Shown here piece by piece: positions 33,301-45,289 of a DNA stretch of 64,000 nucleotides. Position 1 is the first letter of the stretch, and every line of letters starts with the position of its first letter. A program made the position numbers and the translations under genes. This DNA is from Acanthaster planci (lineage: Eukaryota > Echinodermata > Asteroidea > Valvatida > Acanthasteridae), in the NCBI RefSeq assembly GCF_001949145.1, contig NW_019091360.1, positions 4,234,159-4,298,158 on the forward strand, read 5' to 3'. The notes beneath the pieces are model-generated. The model was not told where the DNA came from. It ran no database searches and worked only from the letters and a program-made list of their open reading frames with translations.

Positions 33301-36300
33301 ATATGTCTTGTGATAGTCTCAACCAGTCTACATCAAAAGCTCGTATGACTCGTCAGAGTCTCCGTAAGAACTTGTCACTGTCCACACGTCGCTCATCAGT
33401 TGCTGTCAGTTGCTCCAAGAAACGTTCTTCTGTGTATCGGCATAGGACCTCCATTAGGAAGTCTCTACATCATTCTGTTCGCAATCCTTGTAGCACTCGA
33501 GCAAGCACCAGAGCCAGTACTAGACGAGCTACAGTGGAGCAGGTCCTTCAAGAAAGCATTGAAACAAGCTCCCAAGATGTCATGGAGGAGGTGTTACCTG
33601 AAGAAGATGCTCCAGTTTCTCCTAATGATAAAGAAGCAACACCCCCAAAGCGGTAAGGTTGTTATTAGTGTTTGATATCGCAGTACCGTCCCACATTATC
33701 CACTTGAGATCATTACGTGAGGACTGTGAAACTTTGCATCATTGAGGCTGACAGGCTACATGTAGATGCGTAAAAAACCCACTAAGACTGTTTCAGTGAC
33801 CTTTTGCTGAAAACGCCATCCAACTTAGATGTTGGGGTATAGAGTACTGAAGTGCGATTTCATATAGAACCAGTCAATGCCGCACAAACGAAGGGAGTAC
33901 GCGCGCACGTTGGTTCTCGTGCTGGTTCTCGCGCTAATGCCTTTTACACATACTTGTGAGTGTGATGTATTCAGTTTGGTACTCTACATGTCTATTGATA
34001 ATGCTTTCTTACATGCGCAATCTGCCCTGACTTAGAGTGCGCCCTCACTGGCTAAGACAAAGCAGGCTGGTGGGGAGTTTCCCACCTGGTCTTGTTGACT
34101 CGTCCAGAACACACCTGAAGACTGCACATTCAAACAGCCAGTGATGGTGTGTGTCCCACACCAAATGCACAAAAAGCTGTGTGATCTTATGGCGAGTTTC
34201 CACCAAAGGACTGTTAGTCTGTGAAAACAACCCCTCGCTTGTTCCCACTGGAAGCTAATAATGGATTAAACACACTCTCAACATCAACCCCCCTGATCAA
34301 GTCAAAACAAGATTTGTGTGTTCAGGATTGCTCTTTGTGTTATTGCATTGTTTTCTTGATTACATTACTTCTTTGGTGGATTATTCAACAGCATGTCCAC
34401 ACATCCACCCACTATCAACCAAGAAACGCAGCGAATAACAAGGGCTGCCTCAAGGATTGCAGAGAATCAGAAATCATCCCTTGAGAAGCAAGATGAAGTG
34501 TCTGATTCCCCTAAGTCTATGGACTCTACACCAGATAACCAGTCTCATGATAATTCATGGTAAGAACCGAATGATTTTGAAAGTAATCAATATGGTTGGA
34601 TTATACTGAGATCTTTCAAGTTACATGTACATGTGTTTTAACATATGCACTTGTAAAATCCCTGCTTCCACAACAGACTAGCTTGAAATTTCTCTAAATC
34701 CAACTAATCACTTTATCAATCTGAAGGTGGTGTACTACATGTAGCTTGGTGTTGTTGGACTGAAAAGTAAAATGATTTAGAACGATTTAAATCTACAAGT
34801 ATGAAGTATAGGCAAGACATGATGCCTCCAGTTGGCACAAATAATTTTTCTCAAAACACATGTCCCAAGATGACCAACACAATGCTTCTTTCTTGATATG
34901 TATTTTTATTTATCATTTCAGTTCCTCTGATGATTTTGTCAGCAAGACACCTTCACCTAAATGTCCAGCAAACAAGGTCTGCTCCTTATCTTTCATAAGT
35001 AACTTGCAGCAATGAAAACTTGTTCTTAAACATGTACTGTACATGTTTAATTATGGTACAAGACAATCAAATCAATTACGGTACAATACAATCAAATCAA
35101 TTACAGTACAATACAATCAAATCAATTACAGTACAATACAATCAAATTAATTACAGTACAATACAATCAAATCAATTACAGACAATACAATCAAATCAAT
35201 TACAGTACAATACAATCAAATCAATTACAGTACAATACAATCAAATCAATTACAGTACAATACAGTCAAATCAAGTACAGTACAATACAATCAAATCAAT
35301 TACAGTACAATACAATCAAATCAATTACAGTACAATACAATCAAATCAATTACAGTACAATACAATCAAATCAATTACGGTACAATACAGTCAAAACAAG
35401 GACAAAAACAAAACCAAGACGAACCAACAGACTACAAAAACTGGTATTACCAAAGACTAGAAATGTTTAGAAGAACAAAAAGAATAGAGCTGACCCACAG
35501 ATGACCTTGACAAAATTCAACCTGTTTGGTTAGTTTATTGTTCGTAGTCAAGTGATTTGCTCCCTTCCCTTGAAATCCCCCCCAGACAGAGCGGTCCCCC
35601 CATAAAGTTCTGATGATGCCAATGTGAACCAGTTAACTCTAAATGGTGAAACTATGGTCATTTACTTAACCCCTGTTTCTGGTTTTATCATAATATTATG
35701 TCATAGTTTCTGGTTTCTTTGTAGGTTGTGCGCCCCCGAGCAACTTTCCTGTCCTCAGGGAAGAAGGAACCAAGATATCTCAACAACCTTCATGGGATGG
35801 TATCCTCATTCATCAAGAGAAACACACCACAAAAACAAACTGCAACAGTAAGAACTCATTTTTATTTTGCTTTGTACTTTTTTAGTTTCTAAAAATGGTG
35901 TTAAAAATTGAGGATGGGTTTGCGTGAAAGTGTCGGTCACGGCATCTTTGTAGAAATCTGTTTCTTGCCGTTTACATGAATCCGCTAAGATTTCTGAGTA
36001 CATGTACATGGTAGTCTGACCAATTTGAATCATGGTTCACTTTGCTGTTCATCAGGTCAACTATTAACTAATTTGTAAGGTTTACATGATTTTTCATGCA
36101 TGGCCAGATTTTTTTAATCCTTGGATGTATATTTCCGAAAGGCCCTTTTCTAACAAAGAGTATTTTTCAGATTTCTCACTAAATCAAAGGCCTCGCAAAC
36201 AGCAAACAAATTTCATTTTTTGCATAACATAAATGTACATAAAATGTAGCTACACTGTTATGCCTATTGCATCAGTACCATGTTGACCTGTCGTGGTTAC

Positions 36301-39300
36301 CTGCTGATAATGATTGGCATAATCTTGTCACATGTTGTTCCAACAGGCTGTACGGCCTNNNNNNNNNNNNNNNNNNNNNNNNNNNNNNNNNNNNNNNNNN
36401 NNNNNNNNNNNNNNNNNNNNNNNNNNNNNNNNNNNNNNNNNNNNNNNNNNNNNNNNNNNNNNNNNNNNNNNNNNNNNNNNNNNNNNNNNNNNNNNNNNNN
36501 NNNNNNNNNNNNNNNNNNNNNNNNNNNNNNNNNNNNNNNNNNNNNNNNNNNNNNNNNNNNNNNNNNNNNNNNNNNNNNNNNNNNNNNNNNNNNNNNNNNN
36601 NNNNNNNNNNNNNNNNNNNNNNNNNNNNNNNNNNNNNNNNNNNNNNNNNNNNNNNNNNNNNNNNNNNNNNNNNNNNNNNNNNNNNNNNNNNNNNNNNNNN
36701 NNNNNNNNNNNNNNNNNNNNNNNNNNNNNNNNNNNNNNNNNNNNNNNNNNNNNNNNNNNNNNNNNNNNNNNNNNNNNNNNNNNNNNNNNNNNNNNNNNNN
36801 NNNNNNNNNNNNNNNNNNNNNNNNNNNNNNNNNNNNNNNNNNNNNNNNNNNNNNNNNNNNNNNNNNNNNNNNNNNNNNNNNNNNNNNNNNNNNNNNNNNN
36901 NNNNNNNNNNTAGTGACAAGCATCAAGTGTATTTTGCCGTTTTCAAGTTTTGTTTTTTTCCTCTCAGATACCAACTAAATTTTTGCCTATCAATTCACTT
37001 TGAATATAAAGAAGTGGAATTTATAAAGTATAAACGTTACTCCTCAATGAAACTTTTTTATCAATCCAAGTAATGTACATGTAAACCTACAAGGTACTTC
37101 AGTATCATTGTTATGACAGCTTTCGGAGGCCTTGCTAGGTGTAGGTTGAACCTTGGCTGTCTAGTCAAACTTAGCATTTTATTTCTTCACTCCCAATCAA
37201 CCATGATGTTGTTATCCTTAGGAGCGACAGCAAGAAATCAAGAAAAACATTCTGAACAAGCAGAGACGAGATGAAGAGATCCGACGTAAGCTAGAAGCTG
37301 AAAAACAAAAGCAGCGAGAATTACAGAAAAGGTTGGGAATAGTTTGTTACTCAGAAGGTTTGAACCTGTGAAAGAGGAGGGGAATGTTACTGTGACACAC
37401 TTTTATTGAGCGGCTGAGCTATCCTTTTTAATGATTTCCTCTGCAGATATAAATGTCTTGAGGTACAAGAATAAATTGGGATTAAATATTTTTTCCTGTA
37501 TTTGCTTTTGCATAGAAACCAATGTTTTATTGCATGCTGCATAATGTCGTGATAGTTAAATGCTTACTTGTGATGTGCAAGTCAGTTGATGTTCAGTACA
37601 TGTGCTCTGCATGAAGGAAGACAGTACAGTCGAACCTCGTTTTAATAATGAGATGTCCTTTGGACTCAGCAAACTACCTTGTTATAACAGGAACCTTGTA
37701 TTATCCGGAATGAAAACAATGAAAAAGAAAGGAATGGGACCTAACAATTTCCTTGGCTTAAGCAGAATCTTGTATGAACAGTGCTCTTAATAACGAGGTT
37801 GGACTGTAATTGAGTGTTGGGATATTGGCATCGCTGTAGCGATCTCAGTTGTTCAGCCAAATCTTCAATTTTCTACATGCTATGCTTTCTGTGTTGCATC
37901 ACATTTGCCGTTTTCATGCATTCATTGTACCTGCCACTCAGGAATTATATCGTGCATTATATTAAAAATGGTCCCCATTATAGAAAACGTGAAGAGAGAA
38001 TAAAGAAAGTGACAGAGGCGCGTGAGCGTCGGGCAGCCATTCAAGAGCAGAAACGACAAGAGATGGAACAGAAACAGCTACAGATGAGCAGACAGACAAC
38101 CAAGAAGATTGAAGATAAGAAGCAAGAGGAGATACTAAGGAAGCAACTACAGATAAAGAAGAAAGCAGAGGCTGAAGAACGCCGCAGGCAAGAAGAGCGA
38201 GTACGGATGATGAAGATCAAGGAACAGGTGAGATGTCTTCAACTATTAGCGTCATTCTATAAATTCGGGGCCCAAAAGTCTGACTCTTTCTGTCCCTGTT
38301 AAATCTGACCTGTGTATTTTGATATGGAAATATCATTGAAATTAACCACAAGCTATATTTGTTTAGCAGGTAATTTGTTTTGCATTAATCACCCTTGGAT
38401 ATAAAGGAATGTGTTATAACTTACAATATTATGTGTCAAATATAACAGGAAGATGAAAATTTACCCTAAGTTTACTGAATTACCAAGTGGGACAGGTCTA
38501 TTCAACTAGACCTATAGATTGGAGGATCTACCTGACATTCTTCAAGAGCCTTAATGAATTCATCAACATGTAACGCTGTCCAACCGTGTATCTAAAATAC
38601 CCAGATATGGAGAAGACTTTCCTGGATGTGATGCATCTTACTCAGCTTGTTTCCAGTTGTGCTTCTCTTCAGGGAGCCTTGGGTTTAAACTGGAAATGAC
38701 TGTGTGTTTCAGGAAGAAAGTTTTGGAGTGAGGAAAGGCTATGGAGAAACATTTTGCTCTTGAAGAAATTTTGCAAGTTCTTCATCTTTGTTTTGTTTGT
38801 AGGAGGAAGAACAGAGGCAGCATCAGGAGATGATTCAACGTAAGAAGGAGTTTGAAGAACAGGAGAGACAACGTCGTATTGATGAAGCAAGACGTCAACA
38901 GGAACAACGTAGAGGTGAGATGGAACGTCAGCGGCTTGAGGAGCTACAGAGACGAAGAGATGCAGAACTGGCTAAGGAAAGAGAGATGGAACTACTCAAG
39001 GAAGAAAGGTCAGGCTGACTTGATTGAGGATTATGACCACCTGGCTTATAAGTACTGATTAGTTGAACAGAAAAATATTACTTAGCAATTGATTGCCAAG
39101 CAGAAATAAGCTGAAACCATTTGGGTAGCTGTTTATGCCATTAAACCAGTTTTGTTTAATTGTTTTCCCTCGCCCTTTGGTGTTGTGCTTATAATTAAGC
39201 TTAACCCTAACCCTCCAGCCTACTTTGGCTAGAATCCCTGTAAGACTATCAGTCTGCGACATTTGTCAAAGTGGCTTGCCTGCCCAGGGTAGTAAGATCC

Positions 39301-41512
39301 AACAGGTCAACTCTGCCCAAGGCCAAACAGCCTGGGAGTCTGTGGTCGCCAGTCACCACAAGATCCAACAGTTTCATCGTCCAATGGGACTAGCTCCCAT
39401 CGTCTCAACATGGCCAGTTTGTTCAGCTGCTGTTGATTGGCCAGTGAATCAAAGTGCATCAGACTTTTTCACCTGGCGCACTGTGCTGCATCCGGCAGGG
39501 TTAGGGTAAAAGCTTACGTCAATGATGCAACTGTATACATCTCTTTCACTGCTTTCATGTAAGTCTAGGAAAGTAGGAAACTAGGAATTGTACCAGAAAG
39601 TTAAAAACATGTATGACAAACTGTGGAGGGACTTGTTGACATTTAATAATTAATGGAGGTTGATCAGAGAGGATGTAGAGGGAAAGTGAATAAAACTGGA
39701 TTGTTTATTGTTATTGATGATGACTCGAATAGATCAGACAGCAAATGTCAGTACTTTTCTCTCTTGTATTGCAGAGAGCGGGAAAGGAAGGCCGAGATGG
39801 AACGTAAGCGAGAGCAAGAGAGATGGGCCAGGGAAGAAGCTTTGGAGAAAGAACGACGTATTGAAGCAGAGAGGTTGGCTCGTGAAAAAGAAAGACAGCA
39901 GGTGAGTGGCTGTAATTATCATTTCCTGGTCCACAAAGCATAACACGCCTCATTGACTTGAAAACACTTGACAACGCAAGAGAAAATGGACGTTCCCCTA
40001 GATAGTGAATAATTCATGTTTTGCTAGTTTGTGTAAGGCTTCCTTGTGGTTTGTTGCAATATGCACATATTTTCTCATCTATGTTTTTCACATTTTTTTT
40101 AACACGTGTTTTGATATCCTGTCGTGTGGGAGGTCTTTTTGTGTATCTCATAATTAAAAATAAAGAACGCTTCACGTGCCCCTGAACTTGAACAAAAACA
40201 GGATTGGTTCGTAGTAAGATGTGTTGATGTAAATTTGTTTTAGCAGTGTTCACTATTTATCTTGTGTTTTTTGTTTTTGATCAAATTTTAAATTACATGT
40301 ACATTATTTTGATTTTTTTCCCGTTCTTGTGGTTCTTTATTACTTTTATAAATCATGTGTGATGCTGCAAAGATCAAGGCAAGACTGGATTGAAATTAAA
40401 CAGAAATTGAATTTCATTGCAGTAAGACGTGTTCAGGGATCCCTAAGCTGGAATATTTAGGCCATCCATGTACGTACACTGTAAAGTCTGAGCACGGCAG
40501 CTAGAAATCTCAATTTATCTTTTCTCTATGTGATAGGATCAGAAACATCTGGCTGAAATTATGCAGCAAGAGCGTGAACGCCGAGAACTAGAGAGACAAA
40601 AGGAACAAGCAGAACATGACAGATTAAAGGCGTCCATTTTGAAGCATAACACCAGTGCCTGTCTCAATACCAGTTCCTGTCTCAATACCACGGTGACCAA
40701 AGATACCTCACCGACGAGCTACGACATGACCCCACGGAGGTGTGTACTTGTTGTGTTCGCCCTTGAGTCTATCAGCATCCAAGCCTCTCATTTCTCCCTC
40801 CATGCCTCTAAGTGATACGAAAATATCGATTTGAAATTTATTATCTTATAGAGTACCTTTGCCTTCAACTTCGGACAATTATAACATTGATGACTTGGAA
40901 AGCGGTGACTCAACAGACGAAGAAGATTCACCCAGGAAGACCATACCATCTTGGGCTCAAGGTAAATTTAGCTCAGAGGATTTGCATTGGGTTCTGTGTG
41001 TTGGTCAGTCATTTGGGCCAGTGCTGTCAGAGATCCTTCTTAATATGGACATTTGCAGCAAAAATTGGGTCAGTTTTACAGAATATATCTCAATCCGCCA
41101 TTCAATCCACCTCAAGCAGACACACCCCCTCTTTGGTTAAAAAGAGCCATGTTGGGCTGGAGTGTTCATTTTGTTGGTAGCAGTGCGACCATAATGCGTG
41201 CATTTCATAGTTGTTTGTGAACTAGGGAAGTTCAGTTCTGACCAAAGGAGCCTCCGCTGCTAAGAAAATTGCGCCCTCTCATGGTCCAGCTCAGGGTATG
41301 TTAACCACTTGCTTCTTTCATTGTTTGATTCATCAGGAGCTGGTTTGAAGGCAGCATTGATCAAGCAGTTTTACCATCCACCACCCAACCTAGACACCAT
41401 GTTTGGACCTCTCCTGCCACCAGATCTTAGCATCATCTTTGCTAAGAAGAGATCTCGCTATTTGAAGAGAACAAGTTCTGCTGTGTGGGACTCCCCTCTG
41501 TTGAAGGCTTGA
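30379..41512 (+). CDS. INCENP: Inner centromere protein
   Basis: Scaffold of the chromosomal passenger complex: the N-terminus binds survivin/borealin, the C-terminal IN-box binds and activates Aurora B. Exons: 30379-30539 (acceptor at 30354), 31248-31367, 31961-33652, 34392-34559, 34922-34976, 35725-35847, [N gap 36359-36910], 37222-37331, 37984-38227, 38803-39008, 39775-39901, 40537-40739, 40852-40961, 41337-41512. Phases join without a gap exon to 1164 residues (human about 918). N-terminal VTWLQEV...FPKTP plus a basic run matches the CEN box. Exon 3 encodes a long disordered S/E/K-rich region. VVRPRATFL and SFIKRNTP match human VVRPLRTFL and SFIKRNTP. An E/R/Q/K single alpha helix of about 300 residues follows. 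The IN-box has [21 protein letters not shown] and the Aurora-phosphorylated TSS motif in KRTSSAVW. A small exon could hide in the gap. Confidence 0.95.
31435..31686. mobile_element. MITE with GGGCCCAATTTCA termini
   Basis: TGGGCCCAATTTCA at the left end pairs with TGAAATCGGGCCA at the right end. The interior has internal inverted pieces (AGCAGAAAAATTCTG versus CAGAATTTTCTGCT). About 252 bases, no coding capacity, in INCENP intron 2. Confidence 0.75.
35051..35395. repeat. 25-base minisatellite, about 14 units
   Basis: Units of TACAGTACAATACAATCAAATCAAT recur with very few changes in the intron after INCENP exon 5. The 25-base period shifts frame each unit, and the 146-residue open frame over it (NQ/SI/YN repeats) reflects the absence of stops in the unit. 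It is not an exon. Confidence 0.95.
36359..36910. other. Assembly gap of 552 N
   Basis: A run of unknown bases inside an INCENP intron. Immediately before it, CAACAG|GCTGTACGGCCT looks like a splice acceptor followed by codons A-V-R-P, so part of an exon may be lost. All open frames drawn through the gap are meaningless. Confidence 0.98.
37625..37808. mobile_element. pogo/Tigger-like MITE
   Basis: Starts TA-CAGTCGAACCTCGTT and ends AACGAGGTTGGACTG-TA, giving inverted termini flanked by TA, the target duplication of Tc1/mariner/pogo elements. The sequence CAGTCGAACCTCGTTATAAC is a familiar terminus of this superfamily. About 184 bases, non-coding, in an INCENP intron. Confidence 0.8.
39196..39516. 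mobile_element. 321-base MITE with CCCTAACCCT termini
   Basis: The left end TAAGCTTAACCCTAACCCT and right end AGGGTTAGGGTAAAAGCTTA are inverted copies. The termini resemble the 59-base hairpin element at 8967 and contain two telomere-type CCCTAA units. No transposase. It lies in the INCENP intron after the exon ending at 39008. Confidence 0.75.
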
Positions 41513-41726
41513 ATATCAGCCAGTCCTTCTCCTGTCGGTGAATAAGCTATAAAGATTTGTACATCAACATGTATCATACTGTTGATCATACATCATATTG
41601 TTGATATGTCAGTACATGTATAACAAAGTGATAGTAGTGGATACATTTTGATACCCAGACTCTGTGATCACTGCGTTGGCAGCAGTGGGCACTTTAGGAG
41701 CACTGGTTGCTAATTATCGGAAAAGC

Positions 41727-41732
41727 AATAAA
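41727..41732 (+). terminator. Likely INCENP polyadenylation signal
   Basis: AATAAA about 215 bases after the INCENP stop codon. A second AATAAA at 41888 is an alternative. Confidence 0.5.
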
Positions 41733-42629
41733 AAATGAAAAATGGCAATTATTCCCTACCTTTTGACAACGCATTTCTTGTGGATTGTTAGCTGAATGCA
41801 TTTATTCAGATTAATGTTAGTCTTGGGAGCTTCATGTTACATGTCATAATTTGCTGGGAGAAGTAAAAATGGTTGTAAACATTTGTGAATAAAAAAAGTA
41901 CATTGATGTAGTTATTTGTTTAAACACAAACATATCGTCACCGTTCTCACGAAGTGACACTAATGTCCAAAAAATGAAGTTTTGTTGATTTCCATTTTTT
42001 TCAATATTCTCATTTACAATCTTGACCAGTTTGACATGCTCCCACAAACAAAACATCATTGATGTCATAGTTGAATTAATGTTGCCGAGGTCAAGCATCT
42101 TGAAAACAGCATTTTGCATTTTCACGAAGAGACGCAATGCTTAACGTGCTTTGAACATGTACAAAACGTATTACAAGGAAACGGCTGAAAAGTAGGTCAA
42201 CCAGGGTTTTTGTTTTTACGCAGTGACGTTAGCTTTGTTACGTTCACAGTTGTGCACGCGTAAAGACACGATCACCTTCCCTGTGACTATTATACATTGA
42301 ACAGAAGGACGTTCATGTACAAAAATGTAATTTTCGTTTTCACAAAGTGACGTTAACCATTGCTCAATTAATTTTGGCGAATTAACCCATTTTCATACTA
42401 CTTGCTCGGGTTAAGTGAACGATTAGACATCAGAGAATCATTTAAGAGACTTTTGTTACATGAAGTTGTCACAAAATACTTAGTTTGTCTTAGTTTTTAT
42501 TAAGGAAGAACTTCTATAGCAATTATCTGGAAAACCTATTTTTCCTCAAAAGCCACATTAGCGACACTTCCTGGTAGCGGTGACGATATATGTGGTGAAT
42601 ATGTGTGGTGAGGCGGGTCCTATGTATCT

Positions 42630-42773
42630 AGGGCCCGTTTTTTCTCACTGAACTAGATTTCAATCGGTAATCCCAAGGCTGGTTGTTCCATCCATTAGGC
42701 AGGTTCTGGTGTCATTGAACCAATGACGGATTACTTGTCGAGATCTGGATCTGTTGGAAACAAACGGGCCCCT
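42630..42773. mobile_element. MITE with AGGGCCCGTTT termini
   Basis: AGGGCCCGTTT at the left end and AAACGGGCCCCT at the right end are inverted, with looser complementarity continuing inward (AGATTTC versus AGATC-type segments). About 144 bases, non-coding. Confidence 0.6.
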
Positions 42774-43817
42774 ATTTTATAGCTATAACAAGACACTTGA
42801 TAAAAAGATGATCACAATTGTATTTGCTTTTGTGTGTGTGTGAACACAGACCTTTTGACCTTGGAAAATGTGTTATTGATCATTTAACACTCATGCTAAA
42901 TGCATGAGGAGGGTGAGGATTTTTCCCAATCTCAGTTTTGTCTCTGTGCCAGTCCTAAAGCCATAAAATCGTGCAAAACCCAAGAATCAGTGTGTTTTTA
43001 CAGGATGATAGGTGGTTTGGGTAAGGAAAACGCTATGTAAATATAGGCCTGATTGACTTTAATTGCCTTTGATTGCAGCCATTTGTTCCTTTGATTGTTG
43101 TATAAAGTGTGACAAGATGTAGACTTAAATTAATTAGATTACAAAAAATGAAATGCTGTACTCTAACTGAAAAGTTGGTAGTTATTTAACAATCTCAGCC
43201 TTACATTGAAATGTACATAATATACATGTAGTAACAGAAACATGCTCTCAAAGTAAGATACATGTAAGTGTAATCCTTTGCTTGATATGATGAGTAGCTG
43301 GTGGCGTGTAAGATGTACATTAATATTAATTTTTTTGGGATCCAGTAGGGTGGATGTCTCGTCCGGGAATATCTTTAACATTTAGTGCACACATCATCTA
43401 AATCTGTCCACATTGTTTGGCTATACATCCTGTAATTACCCCGGTAATTTTAGGTTTCTTCTGTGATTAAATGCTCGAATGTTGAGTTATAGACAGACGT
43501 GACTCCGAATCTCTTTTAGAAGATGTACTTGTACTTTACATTACAAACAAGAATTTGTAGATGCCCGTGTAGGATAATTTTTCCGTTTCTTCTGGGTTGA
43601 ATGCATGTACCACCACGCGAATGCCTTAAAATCACCGCTAAAATATTGCTGGCTAAGAACCTCTGTGTCTCATCTTGAAGCGCGTGCCTTGCATACCAGT
43701 GCCCAAATTAGGAGATGTTTGCAGGTGGTGCGCGTGCGTTTCATGCCTCTTCGACCAATAAGGTGTCGACTTAGTTCAATGGAAGCGCGCTCAATGTGTA
43801 TAACAACTGCAGTATTA

Positions 43818-43970
43818 ATGGCGTCCACTCAGAATAGTGATGCATGTACAAGAACAGAAGCGGCATTTTTGAAGACAGTCATAGCAGAATTAGAACAGAA
43901 TCGTTGGATTGGAAATGTCACAATTCTTGACTCATTTTCCTTGCACCATGAACATACTCGGAGCTTGTAG
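43818..43970 (+). CDS. Possible first exon of a small unknown gene
   Basis: An ATG in ATTAATGGCGTCC opens 50 codons (MASTQNSDACTRTEAAFLK...) ending at TAG. A CCAAT box (GACCAATAAGG) lies about 60 bases upstream. Beyond the stop, a different frame reads ELVGPPESKDSWTWKTAFE up to a good donor (TTTGAG|GTAGGC at 44017). One frameshift would join the two, so this may be a first exon with an indel, an exon with an internal splice, or chance. I do not recognise the protein. Confidence 0.25.
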   Translation: MASTQNSDACTRTEAAFLKTVIAELEQNRWIGNVTILDSFSLHHEHTRSL

Positions 43971-45021
43971 GTCCACCTGAAAGCAAGGACAGTTGGACAT
44001 GGAAAACAGCCTTTGAGGTAGGCAAGTTAACACCATTTCACAATGTAGTTGTATGCCTGTGTGAAGTGTGCAGAAACTTGGCTTTTGGTTTCGCGAATTG
44101 TAAACCAAACTTCAGAAATAAAACTAATGTGAAATGGAAACATTTTATGCAAAATGATGTGTTAAGCTTTGTCGTTGTAGTTGAGGGAAATAAACACGGT
44201 TACATAATTTCATGTTGTCCACGGTTGTAAGCCAATGAATGTAGCCACGCGCTTAGTACTTCGACCTGTTTCTATGACGTCACTCTTATAGACCACTCTC
44301 CTTTTTGCTCACAACTTATACGGGCTTCCAAAGTGTTCCAAGAAATCACCCTGTGGTTTTTAGATTTACCTCCAATTTGTTGAAAATGTAAACTTATTCC
44401 ATTAATTGTATTTTGTATGTTAGTAGCACGTGACTATCTGATGTTTTGATAGCTGCGTGGGATTTTTAGCACTTCATGAATTATTCGTTTCCATTTGAAT
44501 TGACGGCTAGCCATAATTTAGTAGCCACTTGTAGGAAAAGCATAAATGTGATGTAAAAGAGCAGACGCTATAAGTTGAAAGTCTCCTACATGGAATATTT
44601 TGAAAGACACTGGATGTCACTGCCGCCACAGGAACGCCGTCGTCTGCCGACAAGTTGGATCGGCGCGGTTGCAACCAAACTTACGTCACTCATAATTCAT
44701 GCACACACATTAAAAAGTCATTCTACGGTGCCTTAACTGTGTCCTAAAAGCTCTGTGGATTTGTGCCTCTTGAATTAGAAACAGATTTGGGTGATAATAC
44801 CTAGGTTGGTGATGGAGTTTGGGAAACAGTACACCCCCTAAGTTTTCGGCCCAAAAAGGAACAAAAGAGGGCATATTTTGAAATGAAATTGACAGTCATT
44901 TGGTACCATCACAGACGTTATAAACGTATAGGTCGCCAGGTCCTATTCAAAACTACAGGTTTTTTTCGTGAACTACGCGGAGCCCGACTAAAATCAAAAC
45001 TATGGGCAAATTCACCCTCGG

Positions 45022-45275
45022 GCCGTTTTCCAATACTCAAGTTCGTCTCCGTCTCAGGCTTCGTTCCCAAAACCAGTCCCCGATTGTGGGCCTGAAGCGT
45101 TTAAATTACATTGGATTACTGTAATTTTTGGCTCTCTTGCATCTTATTTGAAGTTCTGTGGCACCATTAGACAGATTACTGCGCTGCGCTTACAGCTTCA
45201 AAGTCAGCTAGTAAAAAAAACAGTTGAAGCCTGAGACGGAGCCGAAGTTGAGTACTGGAAAAGCCTTGGTAATCG
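45022..45275. repeat. Inverted repeat pair (fold-back)
   Basis: CCAATACTCAAGTTCGTCTCC and GTCTCAGGCTTCG in the left arm (about 45022-45066) pair with GAAGCCTGAGACGGAGCCGAAG and TTGAGTACTGG in the right arm (about 45225-45262). The spacer is about 155 bases. Probably a MITE lying next to the dispersed repeat at 45290. Confidence 0.65.
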
Positions 45276-45289
45276 CCCCGAGCTGAAAT

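Noticed and set aside
35020..35460. 146-residue open frame rich in NQ/SI/YN repeats
   Set aside because: It is the 25-base minisatellite read in one of three open frames; no splice sites in phase with INCENP.
36267..37073. Long open frames across 36359-36910
   Set aside because: They consist of N bases and carry no information.
41225..41300. Extra INCENP exon between the exons ending at 40961 and starting at 41337
   Set aside because: It has an acceptor-like AG and a GT, but in the phase required from the upstream exon it hits a stop codon, and the direct join already matches the IN-box.
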